DNA from: a virus
Length of the DNA stretch: 56,614 nucleotides
Virus record (IMG/VR): IMGVR_UViG_3300031774_000018
Span: 1-56,614 of that record
Strand: one strand, 5' to 3'
Shown here: piece after piece, positions 27,018 through 34,370 of the stretch
Position numbering within the stretch: position 1 is the first letter of the stretch
Layout: each line of letters starts with the position of its first letter
Made by a program: the position numbers and the translations under genes
Notes under the pieces: generated by a model
What the model was told of the DNA's origin: nothing
The model's database searches: none
Seen by the model: the letters and a program-made list of their open reading frames with translations, nothing else

Positions 27018-27225
27018 CTGATTTCCTTTCTTTAAATCCAAGTTTTAAAAGTAAAGGTCTGCAATAATCTACATCTTCTTTTGTCATCTTACCTACCTTA
27101 CCAATACATTCAACAGCATTATCTACTGACCAGTATTGTAATTGATTAATTCTATATTGTTGAATACTCATACCTGTAATTAGTATTAATATTATAAATA
27201 TATAATTCATATTTTTATTTTTCAT
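27004..27225 (-). CDS. Small membrane protein (73 aa)
   Basis: One N-terminal hydrophobic segment (about residues 7-21) and a charged cytoplasmic or periplasmic tail with two Cys (about 40 and 55). A good AAGGAG lies before the start. Function unknown. Confidence 0.7.
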   Translation of the reverse strand: MKNKNMNYIFIILILITGMSIQQYRINQLQYWSVDNAVECIGKVGKMTKEDVDYCRPLLLKLGFKERKSDEEG

Positions 27226-27235
27226 ACATTCTCCT

Positions 27236-27496
27236 TTAATGTAAAGTTATATTATTATCTAACCCTTGTCGGATTAAATCCTCATCTCCTACCTGTTCTC
27301 TCAATCTTCTAAGCTCTAGAAAATCTCCATGAAAATCCCAGATGTATTGAGTATCTACTTCCTCAATATCAATTATATCTACAACTGATTTCAAAGCTAG
27401 CATATTATCAATAGCATACTGGACACTCCAACCAAAAGTTTTTAGTAGTGCTCGTTCTTGATTATCAAAGACTACTGTTATCAGATATTCCTTCAT
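27236..27496 (-). CDS. Hypothetical protein (86 aa)
   Basis: Compact acidic protein with strand-helix pattern (V-V-F-D-N-Q-E then a long helix). It overlaps the upstream gene by 32 bases. No family is recognised. It belongs to the run of small early genes. Confidence 0.7.
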   Translation of the reverse strand: MKEYLITVVFDNQERALLKTFGWSVQYAIDNMLALKSVVDIIDIEEVDTQYIWDFHGDFLELRRLREQVGDEDLIRQGLDNNITLH

Positions 27497-27752
27497 CTGC
27501 TATGACCTCCATTAACTGTTTGTAATTCTTAATATGTGGATATTTTTTTAATCGTTTCATAATATACTTATCAGTCATATAAGAATAGATAACACCCTCA
27601 GTCGTATAGACATGGGTTTGCTCAGGTAAGATGTCATTAACATTCTTAACTGTAATGTTGTTTGCTTGTTCATCAGGCAATAAAGATTTCATCCACTCAA
27701 CCTGAATAGGTTTAATCCTTTTCCTTAATTTTTTTATTGTCTTTGCATTCAT
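27465..27752 (-). CDS. Hypothetical basic protein (95 aa)
   Basis: The N-terminus is Lys/Arg-rich and the rest is helical, with no clear domain. It starts one base after the upstream stop and overlaps the next gene by 32 bases, so coupled translation is likely. Function unknown. Confidence 0.72.
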   Translation of the reverse strand: MNAKTIKKLRKRIKPIQVEWMKSLLPDEQANNITVKNVNDILPEQTHVYTTEGVIYSYMTDKYIMKRLKKYPHIKNYKQLMEVIADEGISDNSSL

Positions 27753-27753
27753 A

Positions 27754-28101
27754 TTATTCCCATGCTGTAAATTCCATATAAGGTGTTTCTCTATGTCCTT
27801 CTGGCAACCATTCTACCATATCTTTAGCTTCCTGTAAAGTAAAAGTTGTAGCTACACTCTCCCCTTCATCATTATGTGCTAGCAATAAAGCTTTACCTGC
27901 ATAGTTCCTATCTTTAATACTAAAGTATCTTTGATTATCTATCATTAAACCTTCATCATCTATATACATATCATTTTCAATCGTAAGTCTAACACAATCA
28001 AAAGTTCTACAGTCTGTTAAGTTATAGATTTCTCTATAGTCCCCTGTATATTCTACCTCTTTGATTGTTTCATCAAACGGATTTATTAATATTCCTTTCA
28101 T
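27754..28101 (-). CDS. Hypothetical protein, DUF3846-like guess (115 aa)
   Basis: Begins M-K-G-I-L-I-N-P-F and contains the G-K-A-L-L-L-A-H-N-D-E-G-E segment, resembling small phage/plasmid proteins of unknown function (DUF3846 type). The assignment is from memory and weak. It overlaps the upstream gene by 29 bases. Confidence 0.65.
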   Translation of the reverse strand: MKGILINPFDETIKEVEYTGDYREIYNLTDCRTFDCVRLTIENDMYIDDEGLMIDNQRYFSIKDRNYAGKALLLAHNDEGESVATTFTLQEAKDMVEWLPEGHRETPYMEFTAWE

Positions 28102-28303
28102 GCTCTACTCCTTTTGCTATTAATCTTGTAAGGGTTTCCCCTATTATTTGGTGGATAAACTGGTCTGTGCATTGATATGTTTTATATTTATTCAATTCTT
28201 CCATTACACGCAGAGTTATTTCACCCATAGTTTCATCAGTTAAAGTTCTTACAACTTCGTAATCTCTAACCAAACTTTCTTCTACTGTTTTATATATACT
28301 CAT
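28073..28303 (-). CDS. Hypothetical helical protein (76 aa)
   Basis: Predominantly helical, acidic to neutral. The 14-base overlap with the upstream gene and 29-base overlap with the downstream gene indicate a densely packed operon. No family is recognised. Confidence 0.68.
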   Translation of the reverse strand: MSIYKTVEESLVRDYEVVRTLTDETMGEITLRVMEELNKYKTYQCTDQFIHQIIGETLTRLIAKGVEHERNINKSV

Positions 28304-28490
28304 TATATTTATATCCTTCCTTCCATATCTCAGGTTTATATTTAGATAGTTTATCTACCTCACATTCTTCACAGGCATGAGCTACAAAATCTCCTTCTGC
28401 ATCATCACACCTAAACATTTCTTTGCCACTACCACAATCGCAGTCTGTAGGTGTTATCCCATAACAATAATCATCCCATATCTGTTTCAT
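28290..28490 (-). CDS. Small Cys-rich, zinc-ribbon-like protein (66 aa)
   Basis: Six Cys in the middle: the cluster C-D-C-G-S-G-K-E-M-F-R-C and a later C-E-E-C. That suggests a zinc-binding ribbon. It is overlapped by four bases with its upstream neighbour (ATGA type). A DNA- or protein-binding role is possible. Confidence 0.7.
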   Translation of the reverse strand: MKQIWDDYCYGITPTDCDCGSGKEMFRCDDAEGDFVAHACEECEVDKLSKYKPEIWKEGYKYNEYI

Positions 28491-28681
28491 ACTGCTCTGT
28501 CCTCCATCATTTCTTCTGCAATTATGTCAAGTATTTCTTCTCTATCATCATCTGGATGTAAGTCTTTTTCTAATGAAACATCCATTACTTTTCTACCAAA
28601 CTCTCTATCTGAACAGTCTTCCAGATATTCTATCTCTTCCCAAATCTCTTGCCATATCATATCATTTATATGATTACTCAT
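28487..28681 (-). CDS. Hypothetical acidic protein (64 aa)
   Basis: Very acidic helical protein, rich in Glu and Asp with several Trp and Met at the N-terminus. It is coupled to both neighbours by short overlaps. Highly acidic early phage proteins are often host-protein or DNA mimics, but nothing specific is visible here. Confidence 0.68.
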   Translation of the reverse strand: MSNHINDMIWQEIWEEIEYLEDCSDREFGRKVMDVSLEKDLHPDDDREEILDIIAEEMMEDRAV

Positions 28682-28838
28682 CTTTATCTCCTTTATTATT
28701 TATAGGCATCATCCAATCCAATACCTTCACCATTTGGTTAAACATTGCATCATCATACTCCATTTGTTTTTCAAAGTCAAGCCATTCTTTACTTTCTTTA
28801 TCTACATTTTCTTCCCATTCTCTAAATACTTTACTCAT
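28674..28838 (-). CDS. Hypothetical acidic protein (54 aa)
   Basis: A small frame that fills the gap between 28682 and 28835. Its ATG overlaps the upstream stop and its last eight bases overlap the start of the next gene. The product has many Glu, Trp and Met and is helical. The packing is the main support. Confidence 0.62.
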   Translation of the reverse strand: MSKVFREWEENVDKESKEWLDFEKQMEYDDAMFNQMVKVLDWMMPINNKGDKDE

Positions 28839-29020
28839 ATTTCATCCTCATTAAATTTGAAATTCATCCCTTCCTCAATTATAAAATCATTAAGGCTTTC
28901 AGATACCTCTCTATCTTTATTGTTATATTCTAACCATTTATCTAAATTGTTAGTAGTAGCTACATAAGTTTTCATAACTCCATCATGCCAATATATGTTG
29001 TATAGTTTTTCTTCATTCAT
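28835..29020 (-). CDS. Hypothetical protein (61 aa)
   Basis: Acidic small protein with an N-terminal strand (Y-N-I-Y-W-H-D-G) and a helical end. It is linked to the upstream gene by an 8-base overlap and to the downstream gene by ATGA. No family is recognised. Confidence 0.68.
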   Translation of the reverse strand: MNEEKLYNIYWHDGVMKTYVATTNNLDKWLEYNNKDREVSESLNDFIIEEGMNFKFNEDEI

Positions 29021-29264
29021 ATTCTTCCCTCACATCTTTAATATATTCTTCAATAGAATTTAATGCTTGCATAACATTATAATCCTTTCCATTTAAATTA
29101 GTTCTTAGTTTATCAAATGCTCTAACTAAATGAACTATCTCCATATCTAAAACAGATACATAATCTTGTTCAGTTTCTGAATAATATAGTATATCATCTG
29201 TCATATCATTAGGTATAGTATAACCTAAAGTCTTTGAAATTTCAAGTGCTTGTTTTACTTTCAT
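29013..29264 (-). CDS. Hypothetical acidic protein (83 aa)
   Basis: Helical, with Asp/Glu enrichment and no motif recognised. It begins nine bases after the GP88-like gene and shares its transcript. Confidence 0.68.
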   Translation of the reverse strand: MKVKQALEISKTLGYTIPNDMTDDILYYSETEQDYVSVLDMEIVHLVRAFDKLRTNLNGKDYNVMQALNSIEEYIKDVREEYE

Positions 29265-29273
29265 AATTATCTC

Positions 29274-29981
29274 CTATATATGTATTACAAAGCCTGACAT
29301 ATCATGTCTAGCTTTACCCTTTGCTTTAAGACCGACAATCACATTGTCTTTATCTAAAAATCTTAAATCTGTTTCATCCCCATCAACCACTTCCCTGCCT
29401 TTAAAGTAGATAGGGAAAGCACCATTGAATACTACTGCTATATTATATGCAATCTTATCATACCATTTAGCATACTTATCATTAGCTTCTGAATAACTCC
29501 AAGTCAAATGATAGTTCTTGATATGTGATACTTTTCTTGTAGGTATCTTGGTGTAGTCATAGAACTGTATATCTGGGAAGTGTTCAAACATAGTCTTGCC
29601 TTTGTATAGTTTGTGTTCCCATTGTATATCACTTGTGCCATTCAATCTAAATGAAGGTGTTATACCTTTGTTATTACAATAGTTTATAAACCTTGTAATT
29701 TCTGTATGTAATAACTCTATGAAATAATCATAATGGTTTAAATACATATCAGTCCTACGCTGTCTAGCATCCTGTATTCTATTGGTATTTTCTCCTTTCT
29801 TAAAAATACCCCCTCTACCTGCTGTATTTAAACAAGCAGTCTTACAAGATGCTACCTCTTGATAAGGACATATCTTAGTATTGATTGGTCTAAGGTGCAT
29901 TATAGCTGTAAGTATATTCTTATGCTTCTTAAACCCTTTTATAGTCTTTGGATTATTGACTGTTAATAATTGATATGCCAC
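29274..29981 (-). CDS. GP88-like phage protein (235 aa)
   Basis: Has the C-P-Y-x-x-x-A-S-C-K-x-x-C motif near residues 38-50, followed by R-x-x-R-x-x-x-Y and a C-terminal strand-rich half with conserved-looking T-W-S. This resembles the Gene product 88 family of phages, whose function is unknown. The three Cys might bind metal. A clear ribosome site (AGGAG) precedes the ATG. Confidence 0.7.
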   Translation of the reverse strand: MAYQLLTVNNPKTIKGFKKHKNILTAIMHLRPINTKICPYQEVASCKTACLNTAGRGGIFKKGENTNRIQDARQRRTDMYLNHYDYFIELLHTEITRFINYCNNKGITPSFRLNGTSDIQWEHKLYKGKTMFEHFPDIQFYDYTKIPTRKVSHIKNYHLTWSYSEANDKYAKWYDKIAYNIAVVFNGAFPIYFKGREVVDGDETDLRFLDKDNVIVGLKAKGKARHDMSGFVIHI

Positions 29982-29992
29982 AACATTCTCCT

Positions 29993-30457
29993 TTATTTTA
30001 CAAATGTTTTAATTAATGACTCGACTATTGCTTTTGCATTAAAGTCGCCACTCATAGTTTGTAATCCTAGCTCATCTGATATTGACAGTCTAACACTATG
30101 AGGTATTCCAGTTTTTACTTCATAACTAGCATGTGATGAACTATACCCACCCCTATTGAAATCAAGATAAGTTCCTTCATAACCATGATAATAAGAATTT
30201 GACTTACCTTCACTATGACACACATTAAAATCCTCGATTAAACCACTTACTTCACTTGTTAAAGCATCTCTACTGTCTTCAATACTTTTAATATTATCAG
30301 TCATATTATTTATCTCAGATATTTTCTGTAAAATAACTTGACATACTCCACTATCTTCAAACTCTTTTACAAAGTCCTCTTTAGATTTAGTTTCCCAAGC
30401 AGTTTTTACTTGTCTTTCAATAATTTCTCTATCACATACTCTCATTCCTTTACTCAT
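29993..30457 (-). CDS. Hypothetical protein with coiled region (about 154 aa)
   Basis: Helical and coiled-coil-like over residues 25-85, then a Tyr/Ser/Gly-rich segment and a short C-terminal domain. I chose ATG 30457, which has GGAG six bases upstream, over the ATG at 30469. No family is recognised. Confidence 0.68.
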   Translation of the reverse strand: MSKGMRVCDREIIERQVKTAWETKSKEDFVKEFEDSGVCQVILQKISEINNMTDNIKSIEDSRDALTSEVSGLIEDFNVCHSEGKSNSYYHGYEGTYLDFNRGGYSSSHASYEVKTGIPHSVRLSISDELGLQTMSGDFNAKAIVESLIKTFVK

Positions 30458-30522
30458 ATTTATCTCCATAAATTAAATTCTGGTTTATTAAAATAGGAAA
30501 ACCAGCAAAACCTTTTTAACTA

Positions 30523-30921
30523 TTAACCTAGTAATCTTCTAAAAAATCCTACTACGCCTCTAGCATTATGTCTTTCAGACATTCTAACTATTTCTTCAAA
30601 ACTTTCAAAAGCATCTTGCATGTCTAAATTATGAGGGACACTCATGACTTGCATACCTTTATTAGTTTTACCTACATTCACTTTCTTTCCAAAGTAAATC
30701 TTCTTAGCAGGGTTCTTAAGTTGTTGATATGCCGATATTTTATTGAAGTGTAAACCTAAGAAGGTCTTACCTTTCGTATTTCCATATCTATTTTTTATAC
30801 CTCGAACTCTAAGAATATTAAACCCATTCCTAGAAGCATAAGCCCATAATCTCCTTTCAAGAAAAGAAGCTTCTGAAATTGCCTTTGTGGTGGCAGAACC
30901 ATTATTTGTATAAGTTATCAT
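30523..30921 (-). CDS. Hypothetical basic protein (about 132 aa)
   Basis: Lys/Arg-rich, with G-N-T-K-G-K and F-L-G-L-H-F-N segments and a C-terminal R-R-L-L-G. GGAGAG lies four bases before the chosen ATG at 30921; 30933 is an alternative. No family is recognised. Confidence 0.68.
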   Translation of the reverse strand: MITYTNNGSATTKAISEASFLERRLWAYASRNGFNILRVRGIKNRYGNTKGKTFLGLHFNKISAYQQLKNPAKKIYFGKKVNVGKTNKGMQVMSVPHNLDMQDAFESFEEIVRMSERHNARGVVGFFRRLLG

Positions 30922-30980
30922 TATACTCTCCATTTAAATTAGGGCAGTATTTAATCGCAACTGCCCAAAGCGAATTATGA

Positions 30981-31328
30981 TTACCAGTCTTTCTTAACTA
31001 ACTGGACATCTAATGAATAGCCTTCTCGCATTTCATTAAATTCTGTTATAATCTCTTCAACTCTATCTTCACAAAACGATTGGACATCATCTCTGAGTTC
31101 ATCTTTCAAATACTCTTGGTCGTCAATCATTTGATTACAACGACTTTCCATGTCTTCCCACTCATATTTCATATCGTGATTAACACTCTCGACATCATCA
31201 AATCTAGCATTCAATTCCTGAATTTCATATTCACTAGATTGCACTTTATCATTCAATTTTGAGGCAACTATATAGTTAATCTCCTCGCTTAGTAGGTTCA
31301 ACAACCAATTTTTAATAATATTTTTCAT
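30981..31328 (-). CDS. Acidic coiled-coil protein (115 aa)
   Basis: Almost entirely helical with strong heptad character and very high Glu/Asp content. It is the first gene downstream of early promoter block 1. Function unknown. Confidence 0.72.
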   Translation of the reverse strand: MKNIIKNWLLNLLSEEINYIVASKLNDKVQSSEYEIQELNARFDDVESVNHDMKYEWEDMESRCNQMIDDQEYLKDELRDDVQSFCEDRVEEIITEFNEMREGYSLDVQLVKKDW

Positions 31329-31387
31329 ATTTAAAGCCCTCCCAGACTATTTAAAATACACTTCAACATCTTGTGTGCCGAAGTGAT

Positions 31388-31457
31388 GACAAGCTTACAC
31401 CCTGCCCCGACAGATGTCAAGGCAAGTTAAAGCTTTAAGACTACTCTTTCTTTGATA
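31388..31457 (-). repeat. Duplicated 70-bp early promoter block, copy 1
   Basis: Aligns without gaps to 32311-32380, with about four fifths identity. On the minus strand it holds TTGACA (31420-31415), a 17-base spacer and TAAGCT (31397-31392), preceded by a conserved AAAGAAAGAGTAGT box. It drives the 115-aa gene ending at 30981. Confidence 0.75.
31392..31420 (-). promoter_or_regulatory. Early promoter 1 (TTGACA-N17-TAAGCT)
   Basis: A perfect -35 and a -10 that matches TATAAT only at three positions, but both elements and the 17-base spacing are identical in the second block. The conserved upstream box might be an activator site. Confidence 0.6.
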
Positions 31458-31467
31458 GTTATAATTA

Positions 31468-31866
31468 CTATCTACAAAGAGCATCATACATCTCTTGCGT
31501 TTCATATCTATCATGAACAGATATATATTTACTGATTGGATAACCAACCATCTTTTCTAACTGGCTAGTGATAGTTGAATTAACTTCTGCTATCATTCCA
31601 TTAGACATTGGTCCAATTAAATTCTTTCTGTTCGGATGATAAGGTCGTAAATGAAATCCAAATTGAGGTCTAAATCCAAACATATACAAATCTTTATCAT
31701 CTGTATTCACTTCTTTTTTCCAATAGCAATCAGAAAGTTTTAGTTCACCTCTATCAATTCCATCTTCCCAATCTATTTCCATAGATAGTTTAATTTCATC
31801 AAATCCTTCTGTATAGTCAGGACTGCCATGCGTAGATTTTAGTAAGGGTGCTGTGTTAAAAGCCAT
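31468..31866 (-). CDS. Hypothetical protein (132 aa)
   Basis: Mixed alpha/beta protein with a G-D/W-rich middle and many aromatic residues. No domain is recognised. It is preceded by AGGAG and follows the 47-aa membrane gene. Confidence 0.7.
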   Translation of the reverse strand: MAFNTAPLLKSTHGSPDYTEGFDEIKLSMEIDWEDGIDRGELKLSDCYWKKEVNTDDKDLYMFGFRPQFGFHLRPYHPNRKNLIGPMSNGMIAEVNSTITSQLEKMVGYPISKYISVHDRYETQEMYDALCR

Positions 31867-31875
31867 AATATTCTC

Positions 31876-32019
31876 CTATATTATAATTAATGCGATTATA
31901 ACCATTACAATCGCTAGTGGTTTTAATATATACCAGTTAATTCTAAAAAGCAAGCTCTCATTTGCTTGTCTTTTAAAATCTTTCTGAAATAAAGCCCATT
32001 CTTGATATATTTTATTCAT
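31876..32019 (-). CDS. Small membrane protein (47 aa)
   Basis: A short frame with AAGGAG six bases before its ATG. The C-terminal 18 residues are a clean membrane helix (Ile/Val/Ala/Met). The N-terminal half is charged. It fits the gap between two early genes. Function unknown. Confidence 0.65.
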   Translation of the reverse strand: MNKIYQEWALFQKDFKRQANESLLFRINWYILKPLAIVMVIIALIII

Positions 32020-32031
32020 ATTTTACTCCTT

Positions 32032-32256
32032 TTAAAATTGTTGGACAGTCCAAACTGTTCCCATTTCCATACTATCATTACTAAAAAAATCATAATTTGA
32101 TTTTAGAAAAGCATGTTGCCTTTTGGATTTGTGTTGCCACATCTCACTTCTATCCTCTTTATAATTATTCCTAGATTTATAGGAAAATCCCAGTTCATAT
32201 AGATACTGAGTAGCCCTATCATGAGTAGTAAATTTAATAACATTGTGTTTTTTCAT
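32032..32256 (-). CDS. Hypothetical protein, first gene of early unit 2 (74 aa)
   Basis: The ATG at 32256 is preceded by GGAGG at 32262-32266. A longer in-frame start at 32343 would overlap the promoter and is rejected. The product has a basic middle and no known motif. It is transcribed from early promoter block 2. Confidence 0.7.
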   Translation of the reverse strand: MKKHNVIKFTTHDRATQYLYELGFSYKSRNNYKEDRSEMWQHKSKRQHAFLKSNYDFFSNDSMEMGTVWTVQQF

Positions 32257-32310
32257 AAAAACCTCCATAAGTTTTAAAAAAACATCATGACAACCCTGCC
32301 ACGACTTGCC

Positions 32311-32380
32311 GACAAGCTTACACCCCATCACCGAAGATGTCAACCCAAGTTAAAACTTTAAAACTACTCTTTCTTTGATG
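32311..32380 (-). repeat. Duplicated 70-bp early promoter block, copy 2
   Basis: Gap-free partner of 31388-31457, with the same -35, spacer length, -10 and upstream AAAGAAAGAGTAGT box. It lies just before the 74-aa early gene. Confidence 0.75.
32315..32343 (-). promoter_or_regulatory. Early promoter 2 (TTGACA-N17-TAAGCT)
   Basis: TTGACA at 32343-32338 and TAAGCT at 32320-32315 on the minus strand. It is the head of the long run of early and replication genes. Confidence 0.6.
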
Positions 32381-32463
32381 TTTAAAATTTGTAATATATT
32401 ATGCAAAAACTATTAAATTTTATTAAAATAAATCTAAAAATACCAAAAATCATGTAAAAATAG

Positions 32464-32550
32464 TTATCCACAGGTAATTAACAGCATATTAACAGGTAAT
32501 TAACAGCATATTAACAGCATTTTAACAGTATTTTCACAGTTTTTTAACAC
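32464..32550. other. Putative replication origin: DnaA box plus 11-bp-phased TTAACAG array
   Basis: A perfect DnaA box, TTATCCACA, at 32464-32472 is followed by T-T-A-A-C-A-G units starting at 32478, 32489, 32500, 32511 and 32522, then TTCACAG at 32533 and TTAACAC at 32544. The DnaA box end (TCCACAG, 32467) is in the same phase, giving eight units exactly 11 bases apart. One helical turn per unit puts all sites on one face of the DNA. Flanks are very AT-rich and the region lies near the origin of divergent transcription. Confidence 0.75.
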
Positions 32551-32780
32551 ATTTGTAAAAATTTCCCTCAACCTACTGCCTGCCTATTATTTAACTAATT
32601 AACTAAAATTAATTAATTAAATCTATCTAGTTATTTCTAACTTCTGCATGCCCCCTTAAAGTTCTGAGAATATTCCATACCCCTCAAATTGTTAAATAAG
32701 TAAAAAGATATGAAAGATTACCGAGAATATCGCTAAAATGCGAACTTCAAAGCACAATTATAGCATGGAAATTGGTATTT

Positions 32781-32817
32781 AAAAAAAGCTCCCAGACTCC
32801 AAAGCCTGAGAGCTTTT
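32781..32817 (-). terminator. Intrinsic terminator of the leftward two-gene unit
   Basis: On the minus strand a 15-bp stem (32817-32803 with 32798-32784, two wobble pairs) with a 4-base loop is followed by a run of seven T. It lies just after the stop of the 90-aa gene at 32823. Confidence 0.9.
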
Positions 32818-32822
32818 AAAGG

Positions 32823-33095
32823 CTAGCTTTGCTTTTGAGCTATATATTTCTCTATCTGAGTATTATATTTAGCTGGAAGCTTGTTCTTACTGAACATTGC
32901 ATTAGCTTCTGCAAAAGTAAGCGTTTTCTTCTTGGCGTTTCCAAAAAGACAGCCTAATATTCTCTTCTGGAGTTGCCAGTTCATCTTGCCCTTGTTATTG
33001 GCAAACTTTAAAGAGAGCCCACGACATTGCGAGAATGTTGCAGGATTTGCTTGCTCCTCTTTCGAGAAGTCGTTTATATTAAATGTATTTTCCAT
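32823..33095 (-). CDS. Hypothetical basic protein (90 aa)
   Basis: Lys/Gln/Asn-rich protein with a central N-W-Q-L-Q-K-R segment and no known motif. It follows the 33097-33300 gene by one base and is closed by a terminator. Together they form a separate early unit. Confidence 0.7.
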   Translation of the reverse strand: MENTFNINDFSKEEQANPATFSQCRGLSLKFANNKGKMNWQLQKRILGCLFGNAKKKTLTFAEANAMFSKNKLPAKYNTQIEKYIAQKQS

Positions 33096-33096
33096 G

Positions 33097-33300
33097 TTAT
33101 ACCTCCTTAGGTGTTATGGATTGGTTAATCCCTTGAATGTAAGCTTCTAGGGCGTTTATTTCGGGAAGGTTAGTTCCCATTATTCCGATGACTTTATTGC
33201 CGACACTAGCGTTAGCTCTGGCGACCTTAGAGGCATCTGAAATCGATTGAAACTCAAGAGTTTCTTTGTTTCCGAAAGTTAAGTGTATATAGTTTGTCAT
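33097..33300 (-). CDS. Hypothetical protein, first gene of leftward early unit (67 aa)
   Basis: I chose the ATG at 33300, which lies nine bases after a TATAAT, so the mRNA would have almost no leader. The longer frame starting at 33321 begins upstream of that -10 and cannot be on this transcript. The product has a central V-A-R-A-N-A-S-V-G-N-K-V and no family is recognised. Confidence 0.65.
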   Translation of the reverse strand: MTNYIHLTFGNKETLEFQSISDASKVARANASVGNKVIGIMGTNLPEINALEAYIQGINQSITPKEV

Positions 33301-33309
33301 AATAAAATA

Positions 33310-33338
33310 ATTATAATCCATTTCTTCTAGAAGTGCAA
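33310..33338 (-). promoter_or_regulatory. Promoter with TTGCAC-N17-TATAAT ahead of a near-leaderless gene
   Basis: On the minus strand TTGCAC at 33338-33333, 17 bases, TATAAT at 33315-33310. The predicted start point is about three bases before the ATG at 33300, and no Shine-Dalgarno is present. Confidence 0.6.
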
Positions 33339-34335
33339 GGTTTTGTGAGGCACGAGCAAACTTTAGACTACCTTGTTCTTATAGAAAAATAGGATTATTT
33401 TAGTTTTGTTATGGGGAACTATAGACACTATAACTTACGAGAGACAAGGGAGCTCTGCTAGTTCAATCAGGTTTCAGGTGTCTTTGAGGTTGGGAGAGCT
33501 AAACGCTAGTAGTTGGAGAGGAAGTCATCTGGAATAATGAGGGAGTAAGCTTGCTGGAATGAATGTTCTAGAAGCTTTAACATTCAAGAGGATTAAGCGA
33601 TTCATGATGCCTAAGGAGAATATAACATGAGGAAATGCGTTTGATGTATTCGAGTTCTTGATTTGTCTTAGCAAGTGAATCCTGCATCATCGGAAGCTTT
33701 GTTGTGGGCATTAGAGTTCTTGCCAATGTTATGGGCATTTGAATTGGCATTGGGTTTAGAGAATATAGGGTGTCGCCCATTAGGTAGCCAAGAAGAAAAC
33801 ATTTTTTAGACATAGAAGCTAATGTAATGTTCTTTTATCTTACAAGCTTACAATTTCTTTCTATACTCAGATTGAGAAATGTTTTCTCTGCCTGCAAAGC
33901 TTTTAAAGTAGCTTTCAGGTTTTGGAGTCTGGGATTTATTAGTGCTAAATACACACTTGAAAACTTTAATGGCTTTGTAAACTAGAATAATGTGATAGTC
34001 TTGATGAAGGAAACACTTGGTAGCACTAATAAATCTTTCATATCTTTGGAATCTTCAAAGTCTATAGAAGGGGCAGGCAGGCTACCATGCCCTCCACCCT
34101 ATATATACATCTAATACTCATACAAAATTCTACAAATCTACCATTAACTAGATTTAACAACTAGTTTACATCCCGACTATCAGGAGTTATATTTTTTAAG
34201 GTTTACTTGATGGTTTTCCAGAGTATGGAAATAAGGTTATAGCTAGAGGCTATATATGTACCCGGGAGGGCACTATGTTATTATACATATCATATACTCT
34301 TTTGTCAATACTTATTTAAGTTTATTATAAAATAC
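33322..34335. other. One-kb region without a convincing gene, rich in inverted repeats
   Basis: The only long frame (33577-33813, minus) has odd composition and no ribosome site, so I do not call it. Visible structure: 8-bp hairpin at 33560-33567/33579-33586, 7-bp at 33721-33727/33743-33749, a perfect 15-bp repeat at 33933-33947/34021-34035, and an 8-bp long-range repeat at 34088-34095/34265-34272. A structured RNA or packaging/replication site is possible. Confidence 0.6.
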
Positions 34336-34364
34336 TTGACAAATCTAGTATACAACTATATACT
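34336..34364 (+). promoter_or_regulatory. Late promoter TTGACA-N17-TATACT ahead of terminase
   Basis: TTGACA at 34336-34341, 17-base spacer, TATACT at 34359-34364. The predicted start point falls on the ATG at 34371. This is the head of the rightward late genes. Confidence 0.75.
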
Positions 34365-34370
34365 TATAAC

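Larger units (their letters stand above)
32344..32822. other. Intergenic AT-rich region, origin candidate
   Basis: No credible gene on either strand. It contains the 3' part of promoter block 2, a very AT-rich stretch at about 32380-32460, the DnaA box and phased array at 32464-32550, a further AT-rich stretch with TTAATTAA-type sequence at about 32590-32640, and the terminator at 32781-32817. Confidence 0.75.

Noticed and set aside
32256-32343. Longer start for the 32032 gene
   Set aside because: It would run through the promoter block 2 elements; the ATG at 32256 has a perfect GGAGG.
32464-32550. CRISPR-like array
   Set aside because: The repeats are 7 bases with 4-base spacers, far too short; helically phased binding sites fit better.
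33577-33813. Minus-strand frame of 78 codons in the non-coding region
   Set aside because: No ribosome site, unusual composition (Met/Pro/Thr stretches) and overlap with several inverted repeats; more likely a by-product of structured sequence.
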